Part shown: in pieces, positions 31,020 through 43,264 of the stretch | Layout of the letters: each line of letters begins with the position of its first letter | Numbering within the stretch: position 1 is the stretch's first letter | Origin: Nephrocerus scutellatus | Taxonomy: Eukaryota; Arthropoda; Insecta; Diptera; Pipunculidae | Assembly: GCA_947095585.1 (NCBI GenBank) | Contig: OX352763.1 | Location: forward strand, 113,191,908-113,255,907 | DNA: 64,000 nucleotides | Direction: 5' to 3' | The notes under the pieces: generated by a model | Told to the model about the DNA's origin: nothing | Database searches by the model: none | Seen by the model: the letters and a program-made list of their open reading frames with translations, nothing else | Translations under genes and position numbers: made by a program

Positions 31020-33700
31020 ATTGATTCAAGAAATAATAATTATGAGAACGATGCAAATCAAAGTGCATCAACCTCGGGTCCTGCTGTTGACCAACCCGTT
31101 TTATGCCGATAAGCTTTTGAGCTCTCAATGGCCAACGTAATGTTGGTGTCAACTACTAGGTCTGCCCTACCTACCCAGAGTTCAGACGGCGTAGAAATAC
31201 GAGCCCAATCTGAAACTCGGGAGGGCGTCAGAACTGAAGACGTGGAATCAGCCACTTCTGATTCTGGCGCATCCAAAATCGTGGATGAATGCAGCGTCAT
31301 CTCGGGGAAATCTGGGTGCGCTTCTATTGGGAAGGTATTAGATGGGATACTGATCCGGGAACACCAAGGTGGATTTACTTAATTGAACTCGCTAGAGAAA
31401 AGGCGACTTAAACATGCTTTACGCATGGGCAAGAATAGAATTCACTTCAGCATCCAAGGAGGACTAATAAGCACCACCAGGGTGTTACAGGCGAATCTAC
31501 ATCATGCGAAGGTCGCGTCCGCTACTCTCAGCAAGCGGTTCGTCGAGGAAAATATAACCCTTGGTCTCATCCAAGAGCATTGGGTTATTAGCAGACAGAT
31601 AAAAGGTCTACGGAACGGGACAAGTAAGTTGATATGTAAGTGCGGGGAGCCAGTGACAAGGGCGGCCTGCTTGATCAGCACGAACATCAATTTTCTTCCT
31701 ATTCCAGAGTTTATAGCGAAAGACCTGGTGGCCCTACTGATAGAAGTTTCGACCCGAAATCATTACACCCTTAGAGGTCCCAGAACAGAAACCTCCAGTA
31801 CATCATAGGATGCGATGCAAATGCATATTATGAGGTCTGAGGCAGCAGCTAGCAGAGGTATCGAAGACTTGACCAATCATTAGATAAGGTCTTGAAAGTC
31901 GAGATATTATTTCCTCCTCGGGGGGAGTCTGTGTCTGTGATTGCAGTTAAGGGATGTCTCCAAGGAGAAGTGCTTTTTGCTCTTCTATGGTCAATCTTCT
32001 AGTCGATCTTCACAGATCAGGCTACATCGCCATTGGTTATGCTAACGATTTTGCGATTTTTGTTAGTGGTAACCCCTGCACGACTATATCAGTAGTCTCA
32101 TGCAAGGTGCTTTACTAGACGTATTAGAATGGTACAGCAGAAAAGGGCAGGCATCAATGCCATTCACGAAAAGAAGACTGGTCGATTTGGGACCTATCGT
32201 CATCAAAGGCACCACATGAGGTTATTCTAGTTAAGGTAAATATCTCGACGTCACCCTTGATAAACGGCTAAACTGGAATTCTCATATTAAGTCCGCCAAC
32301 GAACGCGACACAAGGGCCTTGTGCCTTTACGGCAAAACTTGGGCTCTAAATACTAAAATGGTACATTGGTAGATGGTACATGGTACATTGGCTATCGTTT
32401 GGTGGCCGATAGTTCTTGAACGGGCAACATGAACTAAGCCTCAGAAGCTACAAAGAGCTGCCTATCTAGGTATAACGACTGCCATGCGCACGTGCCCTGC
32501 GACAGCACTAGAAGCTGTTGTAGGGCTTTCACCCCTGCCAATCTTCTAGAAGCGCTTTTAAGTTGCAACTAGAATACGGATACAAACCGGGTGACTATGT
32601 GGGTCACCTGAGTATTCTTGACTCTATTCCTGAAAGAGACAAGTTCTGCACTATCCCCGACATTATGGTCAGGAAGCACTGTTTCGGAAGGAAATTTGAG
32701 ATAGAAATATTGGACCGGGTAAACTGGTGCAATGGTATTCCGTCACTGGACGCTAGGGGTCTGGTCTGGTTCATAAATGGATCGAAGATGGAAGTTTGAC
32801 CCAACACCACGTTCTCGATACCAATGGAAAAAAGTCCCTCGGTTTTCCAGGTGAAGCTCCATGCCATTAAGATCTGCCCCGGGATTAACCGTAATAAAGG
32901 AAATAAAGGCGCTAGAATATATATCTTTTCAGATAGCCAGGCAGCACTTAAGCGCTTTCGTCCAATTTAATGGACTCATTATCAGTCAAACTGCTTTAAT
33001 GTACTGCAATCTCTTGCCAGACACAACAAAGTCAAACTCGGTTGGGTTCCTGGTCATCAGGGATATGCAGGCAACGAATCTTCAGATGAACTAGCTATGG
33101 CTGACTCGGAATCTGTTTTTTTAGGACCCTGAACTCTACTGAAGTCAACTGTGGTGCCGCCACAGCAGTGATAATTTGTTGGAAACATAAAACTTCGTCT
33201 GGCCCACTGGGAAAGCGTTGCAATCCAAAAAATTAATCCGACCATTTTTCTACAAAGAAATCCTTAATTTCAATAGGGATAGCATTAAAAGGCTGGTAAG
33301 CTTTCTAAGGAGACGCATCTTTCACAAGGAAATATGCTCAAAAGTGGAGTTGAGAAATACTACTACTAAGGATATAGCATCATAAGGCTGGAAAGCTTTC
33401 TAACAGGTCATTGTGGCTTGCGATGTCACCTTAACAAAATTGGTGTGGGCTTAGAGACAGAATGTGGGTTCTGCTCGGAAGATGACGAATCATCCGAGCA
33501 CATTCTCTGTGAATGCCCAGTATTACTTTGGTTAAGGAGACGCATCTTTTACCAGATAATATGCTCGACAGCGGAGTTGAGAAATTCTGCTACTAAGGAT
33601 GTTCTATCGTTCTTTAAGGAGGTGGTACGTCTCTTAGAGTAAAGACAATACAATAGATCTTTCAGGTCACAGTGTCTGCCATTTGGGCTAGCGTAGAAAT
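31020..33700 (+). mobile_element. LINE-B copy with ORF1 and a deleted EN-RT junction
   Basis: 31128-31380 is a Ser/Glu-rich frame in the position of ORF1. 31450-31800 encodes the endonuclease start (VLQANLHHAKVASATLSKRF, NITLGLIQEHWV). At about 31805-31845 the sequence jumps from an endonuclease motif (IIGCDAN) to late RT (SRGIEDLTN), a loss of about 1 kb relative to a whole element. Then a broken palm, the thumb (LGITTAMRTCPATALEA, 32475), RNase H with the first Asp altered (FINGSKMEV, 32770), FSDSQAALK, and the C-terminal finger ECGFCSEDDESSEHILCECP (33460-33520). It ends near 33690. Confidence 0.85.
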
Positions 33701-35003
33701 CAAAATATAAACCCATAAGACTCATTGGACGAAGGCAAATAAAAGCTTTGAAATTTAAGAAACTTAAGAACTATATTGAGAGAATGAACTATTTTGACTT
33801 TAGAGCTATTCAATCTATCGATTTAGATGGATATTATATCTTTCCCTCTTTCCCCACGCTTGATTTGACTCTATCACTTTTTTAAAAACATCTTACCTGT
33901 AACTAAACAAAAAAAACACCCTTACAAGTCCTTGTAAATATCATGATAAGTTTTTTATCCATAAATTACCATTTTCCTTCACATATTCATGCACAGGACA
34001 AAAGACTTTGGAACAAAAAGGAATGAACTACAGTATTTCTAAGGGTAGCCAAAAGGGATGCTGTACATGACCAACCTGATATGGTCTGTTGTTGTAATGC
34101 TTGGACGCCATACGTGTTACAATAAATACTCAAGCTTTCAGTTTTCCCAATTGTATAGTCAGGACGTCGCTGTCGACTTTGTTATCAAGCGAAAGATCAC
34201 TAACCTGGAAAATAAAACAATTGGTGTTTGGTTCGTTGGGATTTAACCATCAGGACGAAAATATTATAGTAGCGCTATATGTACATATACTAGGTATCAT
34301 AAATAGAATTGTTCCGCCAAGGACTTTGTGTGCATATATGTAATTAGAAGCAAGGCTATAGTGGAGATGTTTGTGCGTTTGTGAATGACGTTAACGCGCA
34401 ATCGAAATAAATTAAATTTTCCCCACTCAAGCACTCGTCTGCGCCGCAACCGTCAGGAAAAAAATTCAATTGTACTTTATGCGGTAAAAAGGAAAACAGC
34501 TTTCTGTGATTACGGAGATTTGCTTGTGAAAGGCTGAAAGGAATCGACGCAAAGGATCAAGTGATGAAAAACATCCACTTAAACATTTTATTGGAATCGT
34601 TTAAGAAATTCTTTTCCAGCATTCTTGAACTTGAATGGCTTTAATGGAAAGTAGTTAACCCAATTCAAAAACTGGGCTAATAGGAATAGGGTCTATTTAA
34701 TTGGGTGCTGAAGTTAACCACTTCCAGGTCTAAAAATAACTGATACAGCTCGTTCTTCGTCCTTGTCTTATTAAATTGATGTAGGAGTCTATGGGTTTGG
34801 GACTTTTATTGGTGTCAGAATAATGTGTCATTCTCTTCATACATAATAAGAGTTAATTTTACTTAGAGCTTAAGTTCCTGTTTGAATTTTGAGGGAACAT
34901 AAGTCGGCAAGAAATTATTTTTTAATGATCAAGAAGCCGAGAGAATTCGAATTAATAATCGTATTTTTCGTATGATGTAAGATTTCATGAACATTTTTAA
35001 TAT
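33701..35003. other. Unassigned AT-rich DNA
   Basis: No gene or repeat family recognised. A frame at 34058-34246 lacks features of a real gene. Confidence 0.4.
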
Positions 35004-37345
35004 TCGAAATTGAATCTGTCATGTTCCATTCCAAATTTTCCATTTCTCTCTCCCATTTTATACCTTTTCGAAATTCAATCTGTCATTTTTAAGTACCAAT
35101 TTCAAATTTGGAACATGTAAAAACCTGTTCGAAATTAAATCTCTTGCGTTTCAGTAATAGTTTCCATTTTTTTCCTCTTCGATTGTCCATGATTTTACTT
35201 CGAATATTAATCTTCCATGTTTCAGTCCCAATTCTTCTTTATTCCTCTTTAAGTTTTTACCAGTTTGAAATCAAAACTGTGATGATCAAGTCCGAATTTC
35301 GTACTTTTGACTTTTCTAAACACAATCTACACGTCCCAGTGCGAATTCCCCATTATTCTTCTATGTGTTTTTGCCTTTTAGAAATTTAGGCTGTCATCTT
35401 CCAGTTCCAATTCTCCATTATTCCTCTTTGTGTTTTCACCTTTTCGAAATTAAAGCTGCCATATTTCAATTCTAATAATTCCCCATTATTCATCATAAAG
35501 TCTCTAAGATTCCAGTACAAATTCCCTTTTGTTATCTTCTTCAAATTTTAGTATTCGAATTTAAATATGACATGTTCCATTTCGAATTTCATTTCTATTA
35601 GCATTTTGACCTCTCCGAAAATAAATCCTACTTCAGTCCTAATTTCCCTCTTCCTCTTCCTCCTCGAATATTCAGCTCTGCAAAATTAATTCTGTCATGT
35701 TCCATTCCTGATTTTCTCTCTCCAATTTTCGAAAATTAAGTTACCATGTTTCAGTTCCAATTCCCCTTTATTCTTCTTCTTCGGGTTTTTAACTTTTCGA
35801 AATTAAATGTGTCATGTTTTAGTACCAATTTCAAATTGCTTCAGGTTTTTACCTGTTCGAAATTAAGTCTCTTGTTTTTAGTACTAATATCATTTTTTCT
35901 CCGCTTTAATTGCCTATGATTTATCATTGAATATTAATATTTCGTGTTTTTTTTTTGTCTGATTCTCCATAATTCCTCCGCCGTTTTTTAGCTGTTGGAA
36001 ATAAAAACTTATTGTTCTAGCCACAAGTTTTATTTATTCCTCTTTGTGTTTCCAGCTTTTTGAAATTTAATCTAACATTCAAGTACCAATATCCTATTTT
36101 TGTCCTTTTCGATTTTTCCTGTTCCATTTTTCTTCGCATTCTAACCCCAATTTACCTCTTCCTCTTCGAATTTTCACCTCTCCGAAATTAAATCTGTCAT
36201 GTGAAAAAATTTCAACATTTTTTTTCTCTGATTTTGTCCACTTTCGAAATTATAGCCATATTCCATTTCAGTCTCTATTCCACAACATTCCTCTTCGGAT
36301 TTCCTCATTTAAAATTAAAGCTGTCATGTTCCATTTCGAATTTCTCTTTGTATTTTTTTTTTGTTCGAAAATAAACCCCCGATTTCCCTCTTCCTCTTTT
36401 AATTTTCGGCTCTGCGAAATAAAATCTGTTATGTTGCAGTCCCAGTTTTTACATTTTTTTTCTCCAATTTTGTAAATTTAAAAATTAAATCATGTCATGT
36501 TTCAGTCCCAATTTCCCATCATTCTATCTCGTGTTTTGTTACTTTTCGAAATAAAATCTGTCATGTTCCAATCCCAAGTTCCAACAAGTCGTCATCGTGT
36601 TATACATTTTCCAGTCTCGAATTCCCATTATTCCTCTTCGTATTTTTACCTTTTGGAAATTAAATCTGTAGGAATCAAAGTACAGTACCAATTCTCCATT
36701 ATTCTCTTCAAGATTTTACCTGTTCGAAATTAAATCTCTAACATTCCATCATCAATTCCCTATTGTTGGTAATCTTCAATGTTCCTATTTTAAAACAAAT
36801 CTACCTCTTTCGAATTTTCTATTGTTTTCTCTTCGAAAATAAATCGCCAGTACAGTCCCAATTTCCCTTTATTCCTCTTCTAGTTTTCAGCTCTGCAAAA
36901 TTAAATCTGTCATGTGAAACAATTTTTACATTTTTACTTCCTATTTATTGTCCTCTTCGAATATTCCTACTTCTGTTCCATTTCAAATTTCCCTTATTTT
37001 TTTTTTCGCATTCTAAAACCAATTTATATCTTCCTCTTCGAATTTTTAGCTCTGCGAAATGAGATGTCAAGTTTAAGTTCCAAGTTCCCATGATTTTACT
37101 TCGAATATAATTTTCTCATGTTCCTATCCCAGTTTCTGTTCGAACTTTTACTTCTTCAAAAATAAATTCCAGACTAGAACCCATTCCCCATCTTAAAATT
37201 TGTACCTTTTCGAAATTAAATCTTTTATGTTCCACTTGAATCGAATCTTCGAAGATAATTTTTTTTTATGTTTCATTTCCAATTTCCTACAACTTTCCTA
37301 CGAATGTTTATATCTTCCAAATTCAATCTGTCTCGCTCCAGTTCC
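35004..37345. repeat. 2.3-kb minisatellite with ~65-bp unit
   Basis: Degenerate tandem array of roughly 35 units. Each unit runs approximately TTCGAAATTAAATCTGTCAT, GTTCCAGTCCCAATTTCCC, ATTATTCCTCTTCG, TTTTTACC. Unit starts (CGAAATT) fall at 35004, 35069, 35130, 35201 and 35266, that is steps of 61-71 bp. Units differ by substitutions and truncations, so the array is old. Open frames inside it are meaningless. Confidence 0.9.
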
Positions 37346-38716
37346 AAATGTCCTATTTTTCTATTTTTTATCTTTGATCACAAAATTGTAAACATTGGAG
37401 ACTCATAATATATGCTGTCACTGATTTTAAATCTGACTTAGGAAGGATATATCGACCCCCCCATAAAACCCAACATTGTTTAGGCTGATTAATGCGAAAA
37501 TTCGTAGCAATAGTAATATCACAACCTCTTGGAATATGACACAATCGATTTTCCACAACACTCATTTGTTATAATTTATAATAGAAGCATGGCACCATCG
37601 CCAGCGTCGGTGCCAGTCCCTGACATTAATGTGACATACAACAACGCTATCAGAATGAGCAATCAATTACGACGACGCAGGTGGCTGGATTGGAGAGTTG
37701 AGTTTTAATGTAAGGACTCCATGCTGCATTGTATACCACTTAACAATTTGTTGTTATTTGCATTCAGCAAAAAGTTAAACAATCCCCTTTGAAAACCCAT
37801 ATAGCATTGTAGCGATGAAGCACTTGTGAGTTTCTCGGAAGATAAATAGCAGAACATTTCCATTCTTACATATCTAATATACAACCGCAGGGTAACCTCC
37901 AGGACACAAAGTTTTAAAATCACATCGCATCCACACCACATGCGTACAGCATCACCCGGCCAAGTGGGGCCACACACAAAGACAGAGATAAATGTTCTCG
38001 ATACCAGTGATTCAGGTAAACATGAGCGCAAACGATTTGGTTATTTAATAGAGGCCTGCACTGCACACCAAAGAAGGGTTAGAAGGGATGTGCTGCTCCA
38101 CCATTTATGTTTGTTTGCCTTCAGGGAAATACTTTCGCAATAAGTGCGTTATCTAATTAAGATGATTGCTTCACACCTGACAGTCACCTGGAGGCATTAC
38201 TGTCCCTTAATTTCGATTTGCATACGCCGAGAAGAGAGGATGATATGGGACCCGTTTATGTTTAATAAATCGTTGTGGGTTTTGTTCCTTCATTTGCATG
38301 AAGGTTCTACATTAACATATGTTTGGTTTCTCAGATTGCTAAGCTTTGAAACGTGTTTCCTTTCGCGATTATCTTACAAGCATTTGATTAGAAGAAGTTA
38401 TTTCCGAAAATAAATTTCAGAGTTAAGTGAATTTTTTATAAGAACGATGACAGAGTATATTCAGGATAATTTGAGTTAGAGTAATACCTATAAGTAATAC
38501 ATCTATATAAAAAAACAATAAAAAGAGAAGTGGATGTTTGTTGTTATTTTTTGAAACTCACATTTACGAACCGATTTTTATGAAAATTTCAATATATATT
38601 ACTGGTAAATAGGGGAAGGTTATATAGTCTATAGTATAGTACAGTGCGGGTAGTGAAGCGCTCGGAATAGCTAGTAATATTTTATAATAGTATATTAATA
38701 TATATAGTCTATGGGG
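37346..38716. other. Unassigned DNA
   Basis: No domain or repeat recognised across 1.4 kb. Just before the next LINE-A copy, TATATAGTCTAT occurs twice, at about 38622 and 38700. Confidence 0.4.
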
Positions 38717-39867
38717 ATCTGCATTGCGATTGATCGGGAAACTACTGACTGCTCAAAACTTGGTTTGAGCCAATAGCGCAACAATCAAGTTCGTAAAGTA
38801 GTGGTTGCTCTACTTCCTAGTGGTGGTCCCCGGGCAACTATGTGTATAAATCCTTATATATGTAGGCTAAAATTGAAAGTGCGAACAGTCTAGCGTTTCT
38901 AGTGTAGATAACGTGGGTTAGCACCGCGGTACTGAAAAATGGCCGCTACTGAAACCGACACAACGCCTCGGATAAGTAATGATCGAATAATGACGACTTT
39001 TGGCTATTGTACCCGGACTAAGATTGGTTTCTGGAATGTGAGGACGCTCCGTGACTCATGGAGTGAAGAACCTCAAAATGCCAGATTTCTACAACTGGAA
39101 CGTGAATTTCTTCGATATAATTTGGACATAGTGAGTGAGAAAAGTAAGATGGTTCGACGCGGAAGAGTACCAATCCCCAACGTGTAACATTGTGCTACTC
39201 TGTCAACTGACAGGCAGTCATCATCCAACCAAATCGACCATGTTGCGATCAGCCGACGTTTTAGGAGCTGTCTTTTAGACGTCCAAAAGAGACTAGGAAC
39301 CGACATGGGTATGGTACGGGATCATCACCTTATGGTAGCGACTGTCCAATTACGTACTGCATCAGTTCAATATCATCCGACTGCCTAGGTATAACATCTA
39401 CCGGCTAAAGAACCCCTCAGTACGCTAACAATTAAGGGATCATTTATCGCAAGAAGTGGAAGCAATCAGCAGCTCACTGCCGACAACCATCCAAGAACAT
39501 TGGAAGGCTGTGAAAAATGTTTTCACATCTGAAGCGGAAAGTATTGTTGGTAGAAGCCAGGCATGGCACAGCACGTGACTTACCGAGGATACCTGGAGGC
39601 GGTTTGAAGAACGTAAGCAAGTGTAAGACGTGACAAACGTAATTATATTAACAACCTGGCCTCAGAAGCAGAGGAAGCAGTGAGCAGGTGCGATGGCAGA
39701 ACCGTTTACAGAATCATCAAAGAGCTGACCGGTGGTCACCGCTCTAGCCAACATCCGGTGAAAGGACTAGATGGTGCCGTACTCGTTTCAGATCAAGCGA
39801 TTAAAGGAGCATTTCTCTACGGTCCTTAACCGTGTTTTTGCCAACGATATGCACCCAAATCAAACGG
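38717..39867 (+). mobile_element. LINE-A 5' half, fused to LINE-B
   Basis: Starts at the family 5' end (ATCTGCATTGCGATTGATC, shared with 51749 on the minus strand), with ~220 bp of 5' UTR and an ATG at 38939 (MAATETDTTPRISNDRIMTT, then TKIGFWNVRTLRDS). About 400 bp of the endonuclease are missing at 39180-39184. SSNQIDHVAISRRFRS (39225) and the linker follow, then LKEHFSTVLNRVF and NDMHPNQT, where LINE-B RNase H sequence begins in the same frame. The ATG is the best start seen for this family. Confidence 0.85.
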
Positions 39868-40450
39868 CACTTGACGCTAGAGGTCTGGTCTGGTGTTCAG
39901 ATGGATCAAAGATGGAATTCGGGGTTGGAGCTGGTGTCTTTGGACCCAACACCAAAGTCTTGATGCCAATGGGAATGAGTCCCAAGGCATTCCAGGCGGA
40001 ACTGCATGGCATTGATATCTGCGCTAGGATTAGCCTTAGTAAAGGCACTAAGAGCTTAAGAATATATATATTTTCAGATAGCCAGGCAACACTTAGAGCG
40101 CTATCATCCAACATAATGGAATGTTAAATGCTGCTACGATGCACTACAATCCCTTGGCAAGATATAAAAGGGTGAAACCCGGATGGGTTTCTGGTCATCA
40201 AGGAATTAAAGGTAACGACTCTGCAGATGATCTAACCCGGGCTGACTCGCAATCTGCGTTCAGAGGATCTATACTGTAAGTTGGACTGCCGCCACAGCGC
40301 TGATTAACAAATGGGAAAACAAGCTTTGTGTGGCCCACTTGAGAAAATGTCCCAGGGTTGGGCAATCCAAACGATTAACCAGGTCCTTTTCCTGCAAGGA
40401 AATCCTTAATCTAGAAAAGGAGCTCAGTGAAGAGAAAACTAAAGATTTGT
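39868..40450 (+). mobile_element. LINE-B RNase H fragment, in frame after LINE-A
   Basis: RNase H domain LDARGLVWCSDGSKMEFGVG, QAELHGIDICARI, FSDSQATLRAL (39870-40120). The D, E and D residues are all present. One frame (39771-40127) covers the LINE-A linker and this domain. A frameshift follows at 40127, then VSGHQGIKGN-like and AATALINKWENKL sequence to about 40440. Confidence 0.82.
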
Positions 40451-40454
40451 GAAT

Positions 40455-40620
40455 GAGCTGGGCAGTAAGCAATTTCCAGCCCTTTAAATCGGCAGGGGCT
40501 TATGGTGTCATCCAGGCTGTTATCCTTCCGCATTTCCTCAGCAACATTCCACATCTCGTAGGAATATTCAGAATTAGCTTAGCACGCTGATACATGCCAA
40601 GACTGGCGAAAGAGTGCAGG
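40455..40620 (+). mobile_element. R1/LOA-like RT finger fragment, out of order
   Basis: Encodes NFQPFKSAGAYGVIQAVILP, HLVGIFRISLA, YMPRLAKECR, which is the start of the RT domain of R1/LOA-type elements. It lies downstream of RNase H sequence, so it comes from a second insertion or a rearrangement. Confidence 0.6.
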
Positions 40621-41021
40621 AAGGAAGCTCGTGAACAAGGGGGCAGATACTCCGCTAGTGGGGCTAAAGTTTATATTCCCTGGTACAGTATACTGTATAA
40701 TGCGGGAATAGATGCGGAAGAATGGAAGCAAATGTTGCAGTCGTTAGGTAAAACATTTTGTTATACTAGTAATTGTTTTTTTAGGTACGGTTACCCCTTG
40801 TGGAGCATCACGCCTACTCGTCATCCTGTTCAGTTTTCAGTGACGTTTTAAATTTTCTCCAACTTATTTCCGAACTATCCAACTGCCTTGATTCCACCTC
40901 AGTAGTTATGCGCTAAGACATCCAATACTTTCCTGCTTGACTGTATAAGTGGATTCTACTGGATGCTATGTTTTGCAATGGAACGGTATATTTCCACTTT
41001 CTTTTTGGTATTACGACGTTG
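40621..41021. other. Unassigned DNA
   Basis: Nothing recognised. Confidence 0.35.
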
Positions 41022-41290
41022 TGGGCGCCGAGATCCAGTGATAATTGCAATGGACTTCTGAGCAGAATGTCTGAGGTTCGAATCCCGGAAACACCAAAAG
41101 TATTTTTACGGTCCCATCACTCACGAATTTCTGATAAACGTCCAAGAGAACTGAGCGTACAAATTGTCACGGAAAGCTTCTCTATTCGGTTCTAGAATAT
41201 GTATGGTATGAAATCATCCTGGCCTACGACACACAATTCTATGGGAACTTCAACAGAAAAGGGTTCTTGGTTAATACTGGGACTGAGCAG
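41022..41290 (+). mobile_element. tRNA-derived SINE (copy 2)
   Basis: Begins GGGCGCCGAGATCCAGTG and has a perfect internal RNA polymerase III B box, GGTTCGAATCC, at 41075-41085, followed by CACCAAAAGTATTTTTACGG. The body (TTCTGATAAACGTCC, AATTGTCACGGAAAGCTTCTC) aligns with the minus-strand copy at 23078-23354. The A box is degenerate. The 3' end is not certain. Confidence 0.72.
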
Positions 41291-41614
41291 AAGTGATATA
41301 AAAATCATTACATGTTCCTAAAAGGTGCAGGTTTCTCAAGGGATAATAGGGTTAGAAGAGGATGGCAGCTGCAGGCTTTGCAGTGAGTCGGGGGATACTC
41401 CGTAGTATCTTCTCAACGAAAACGATCTGACAAAGTAAGAATCATGTAGGAGCCTACGCTATCTCGGAGTCTGAGCGGCATTCTCTTAATCCTCTCCATA
41501 TCATTAATTTTCTGAAAAAACTTTCTATGGAGGGACTGCTGTAGGTATTAGGTAAACACTATTTAATAGGACACAAGTCAATGGGAATACTAATAGACGC
41601 GAAACAACATTCTA
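41291..41614. other. Unassigned DNA
   Basis: Nothing recognised. Confidence 0.35.
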
Positions 41615-41825
41615 TCCAATCAATTAACCAATTAAGCAATTAAGCAATAATGCAATCAAGCAATCAAGCAAACAAGCAAGCAATAAAGCAATCAAGGAAT
41701 CAAGGAATCAATAATCAATCAATCAAGCAATCAAGCAGTCGCTTGACTGCAAAGCAATCAAGCAATCAAACAATCCAGCGATCAAACAATCAAACAATCA
41801 AGCAATCTAGCAATCAAGTAACTAC
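41615..41825. repeat. CAAT/AATCAAGC microsatellite
   Basis: About 210 bp of imperfect (CAATCAAG)n and (CAAT)n. It creates a spurious Gln/Asn/Ser-rich open frame. Confidence 0.9.
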
Positions 41826-43264
41826 AGTCAAGTACAGGTACGTTTTAGTTTTTTTGGCAAGTACTTTAAGAAAAAGAGAATATCAGGATATGGACGACCG
41901 ATTCGTTGGCCATGATTTCAAAAAACAATGACATTGAATGTCTCTCTTGAATATTGTAATCGGTTCTCTACAACTGAATACTTACAATAGTAATAGTGAG
42001 TAAAAGTTCGTAGGAAAATCAACAATAAATATTGTCCAACACCAAGCAGATGGACAGAAGATGGATCCATTCCATTTAACACTTTAGGCAATTCCAACAA
42101 AATGCCTTTCTCTGCTTTTGCTCCTGAATTGGTGTAAGGATTATGCAAAGTGGACAATTTACATCCGGCTGTCGCTTGTCGTCTAAAGTCTGATGTCGTT
42201 CGCACTTCTCTTAGGATAAATTAACACTTCCCACTGTTTGTTTCTGGTGAGTAGCGAGCGAACGTGAACGCGATGTTAGGACAACGTACAACGAACGAAA
42301 GTACATAAACTTTCCGCTATTGCAATTGCATTTTCCATTTTCCATCTCTCCTTCTTTTAATGTACTTTTGAGCGAGGAAAATTCATCCGTCCTTTAGCTT
42401 TCGTTTCGTTTTGCATAATCAAAAGAGCCTTTAAGGCTTCGTCTGTTGCATCCTTCTTATTTTTTACTCAGCTCGAAATTGCATTTTTAGTTACTTTCTT
42501 GCCAATTGTTTCTCCTGTACAAGTAGTAGGTATTGCACACATCACTTCCCTCACCTTGCCTGACAAAGCTGGTTCCTTATTGTGTCGTTGTTACAACCGT
42601 ACAGTTTTCCTTTTGTTCGATTTATTTAAAAAGTTAAATATTACAACAACAAAACTTTTGTATTACATTTGATAGTTGATACTGCCTTACTGTAGTTGTG
42701 TTCGCGTTTTCAAGAGTCGTTTACTCCGCATATCATCAGTTCGCTTAAGGGAAGTTTTCTCCTTTTGCTGTAAGCGAATTTATTCGATAGAAATTGTGTC
42801 TTACTTCGTTTGCAGAAAGTTGCATTTTGTTTTTCTAAAAAAAACAACCATCTTCTGGTTTCTTGGTTCAACTTCTGGAAATCAAAACGGAGAGCTCCTT
42901 GTTAAAATGGAAACATAAAAGAGGGTCTTCATTTAGATATCAAGGAGTTAAGCAAAAATACAGCTGGTATTTTTTCACAAAATTTTTGAAAATAATCTGC
43001 AAAGTTTGTTGGGCTCAGAACATGTCGAGTTGGAGGGGCTAAATAAGGACAAAGTTTCTTGACAGTTCTTCTTTAGATGAGTGCTGAAAGTAAAGGTCGC
43101 ATCACCCTCTCTCCACCTCCCACTTGGCGCTGGGAGCGCAGTTCAAAAATAACCCATTCGCTCACGGAGTATCTGGATACCTGGCACCCTCTAGAATATG
43201 TAGCCAATCTCTGTACAGATGGACCACCCTTTATCCGCCACTAGTGGGAATCAAAATGACAGGC
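41826..43264. other. Unassigned DNA
   Basis: No gene, RNA or repeat family recognised over 1.4 kb. Confidence 0.4.

Noticed and set aside
35108..37391. Several 60-99 codon frames
   Set aside because: They lie in the ~65-bp minisatellite; the frames arise from the repeat and do not share a conserved peptide.
41022..41100. A tRNA gene on the plus strand (perfect B box)
   Set aside because: The A box is degenerate, no acceptor stem or anticodon arm can be paired, and the sequence continues into a body shared with another copy at 23 kb. It is a SINE head.
41650..41931. Gln/Asn/Ser-rich 93-codon protein
   Set aside because: Its first two thirds are a translated CAAT-type microsatellite, with no start context or domain.
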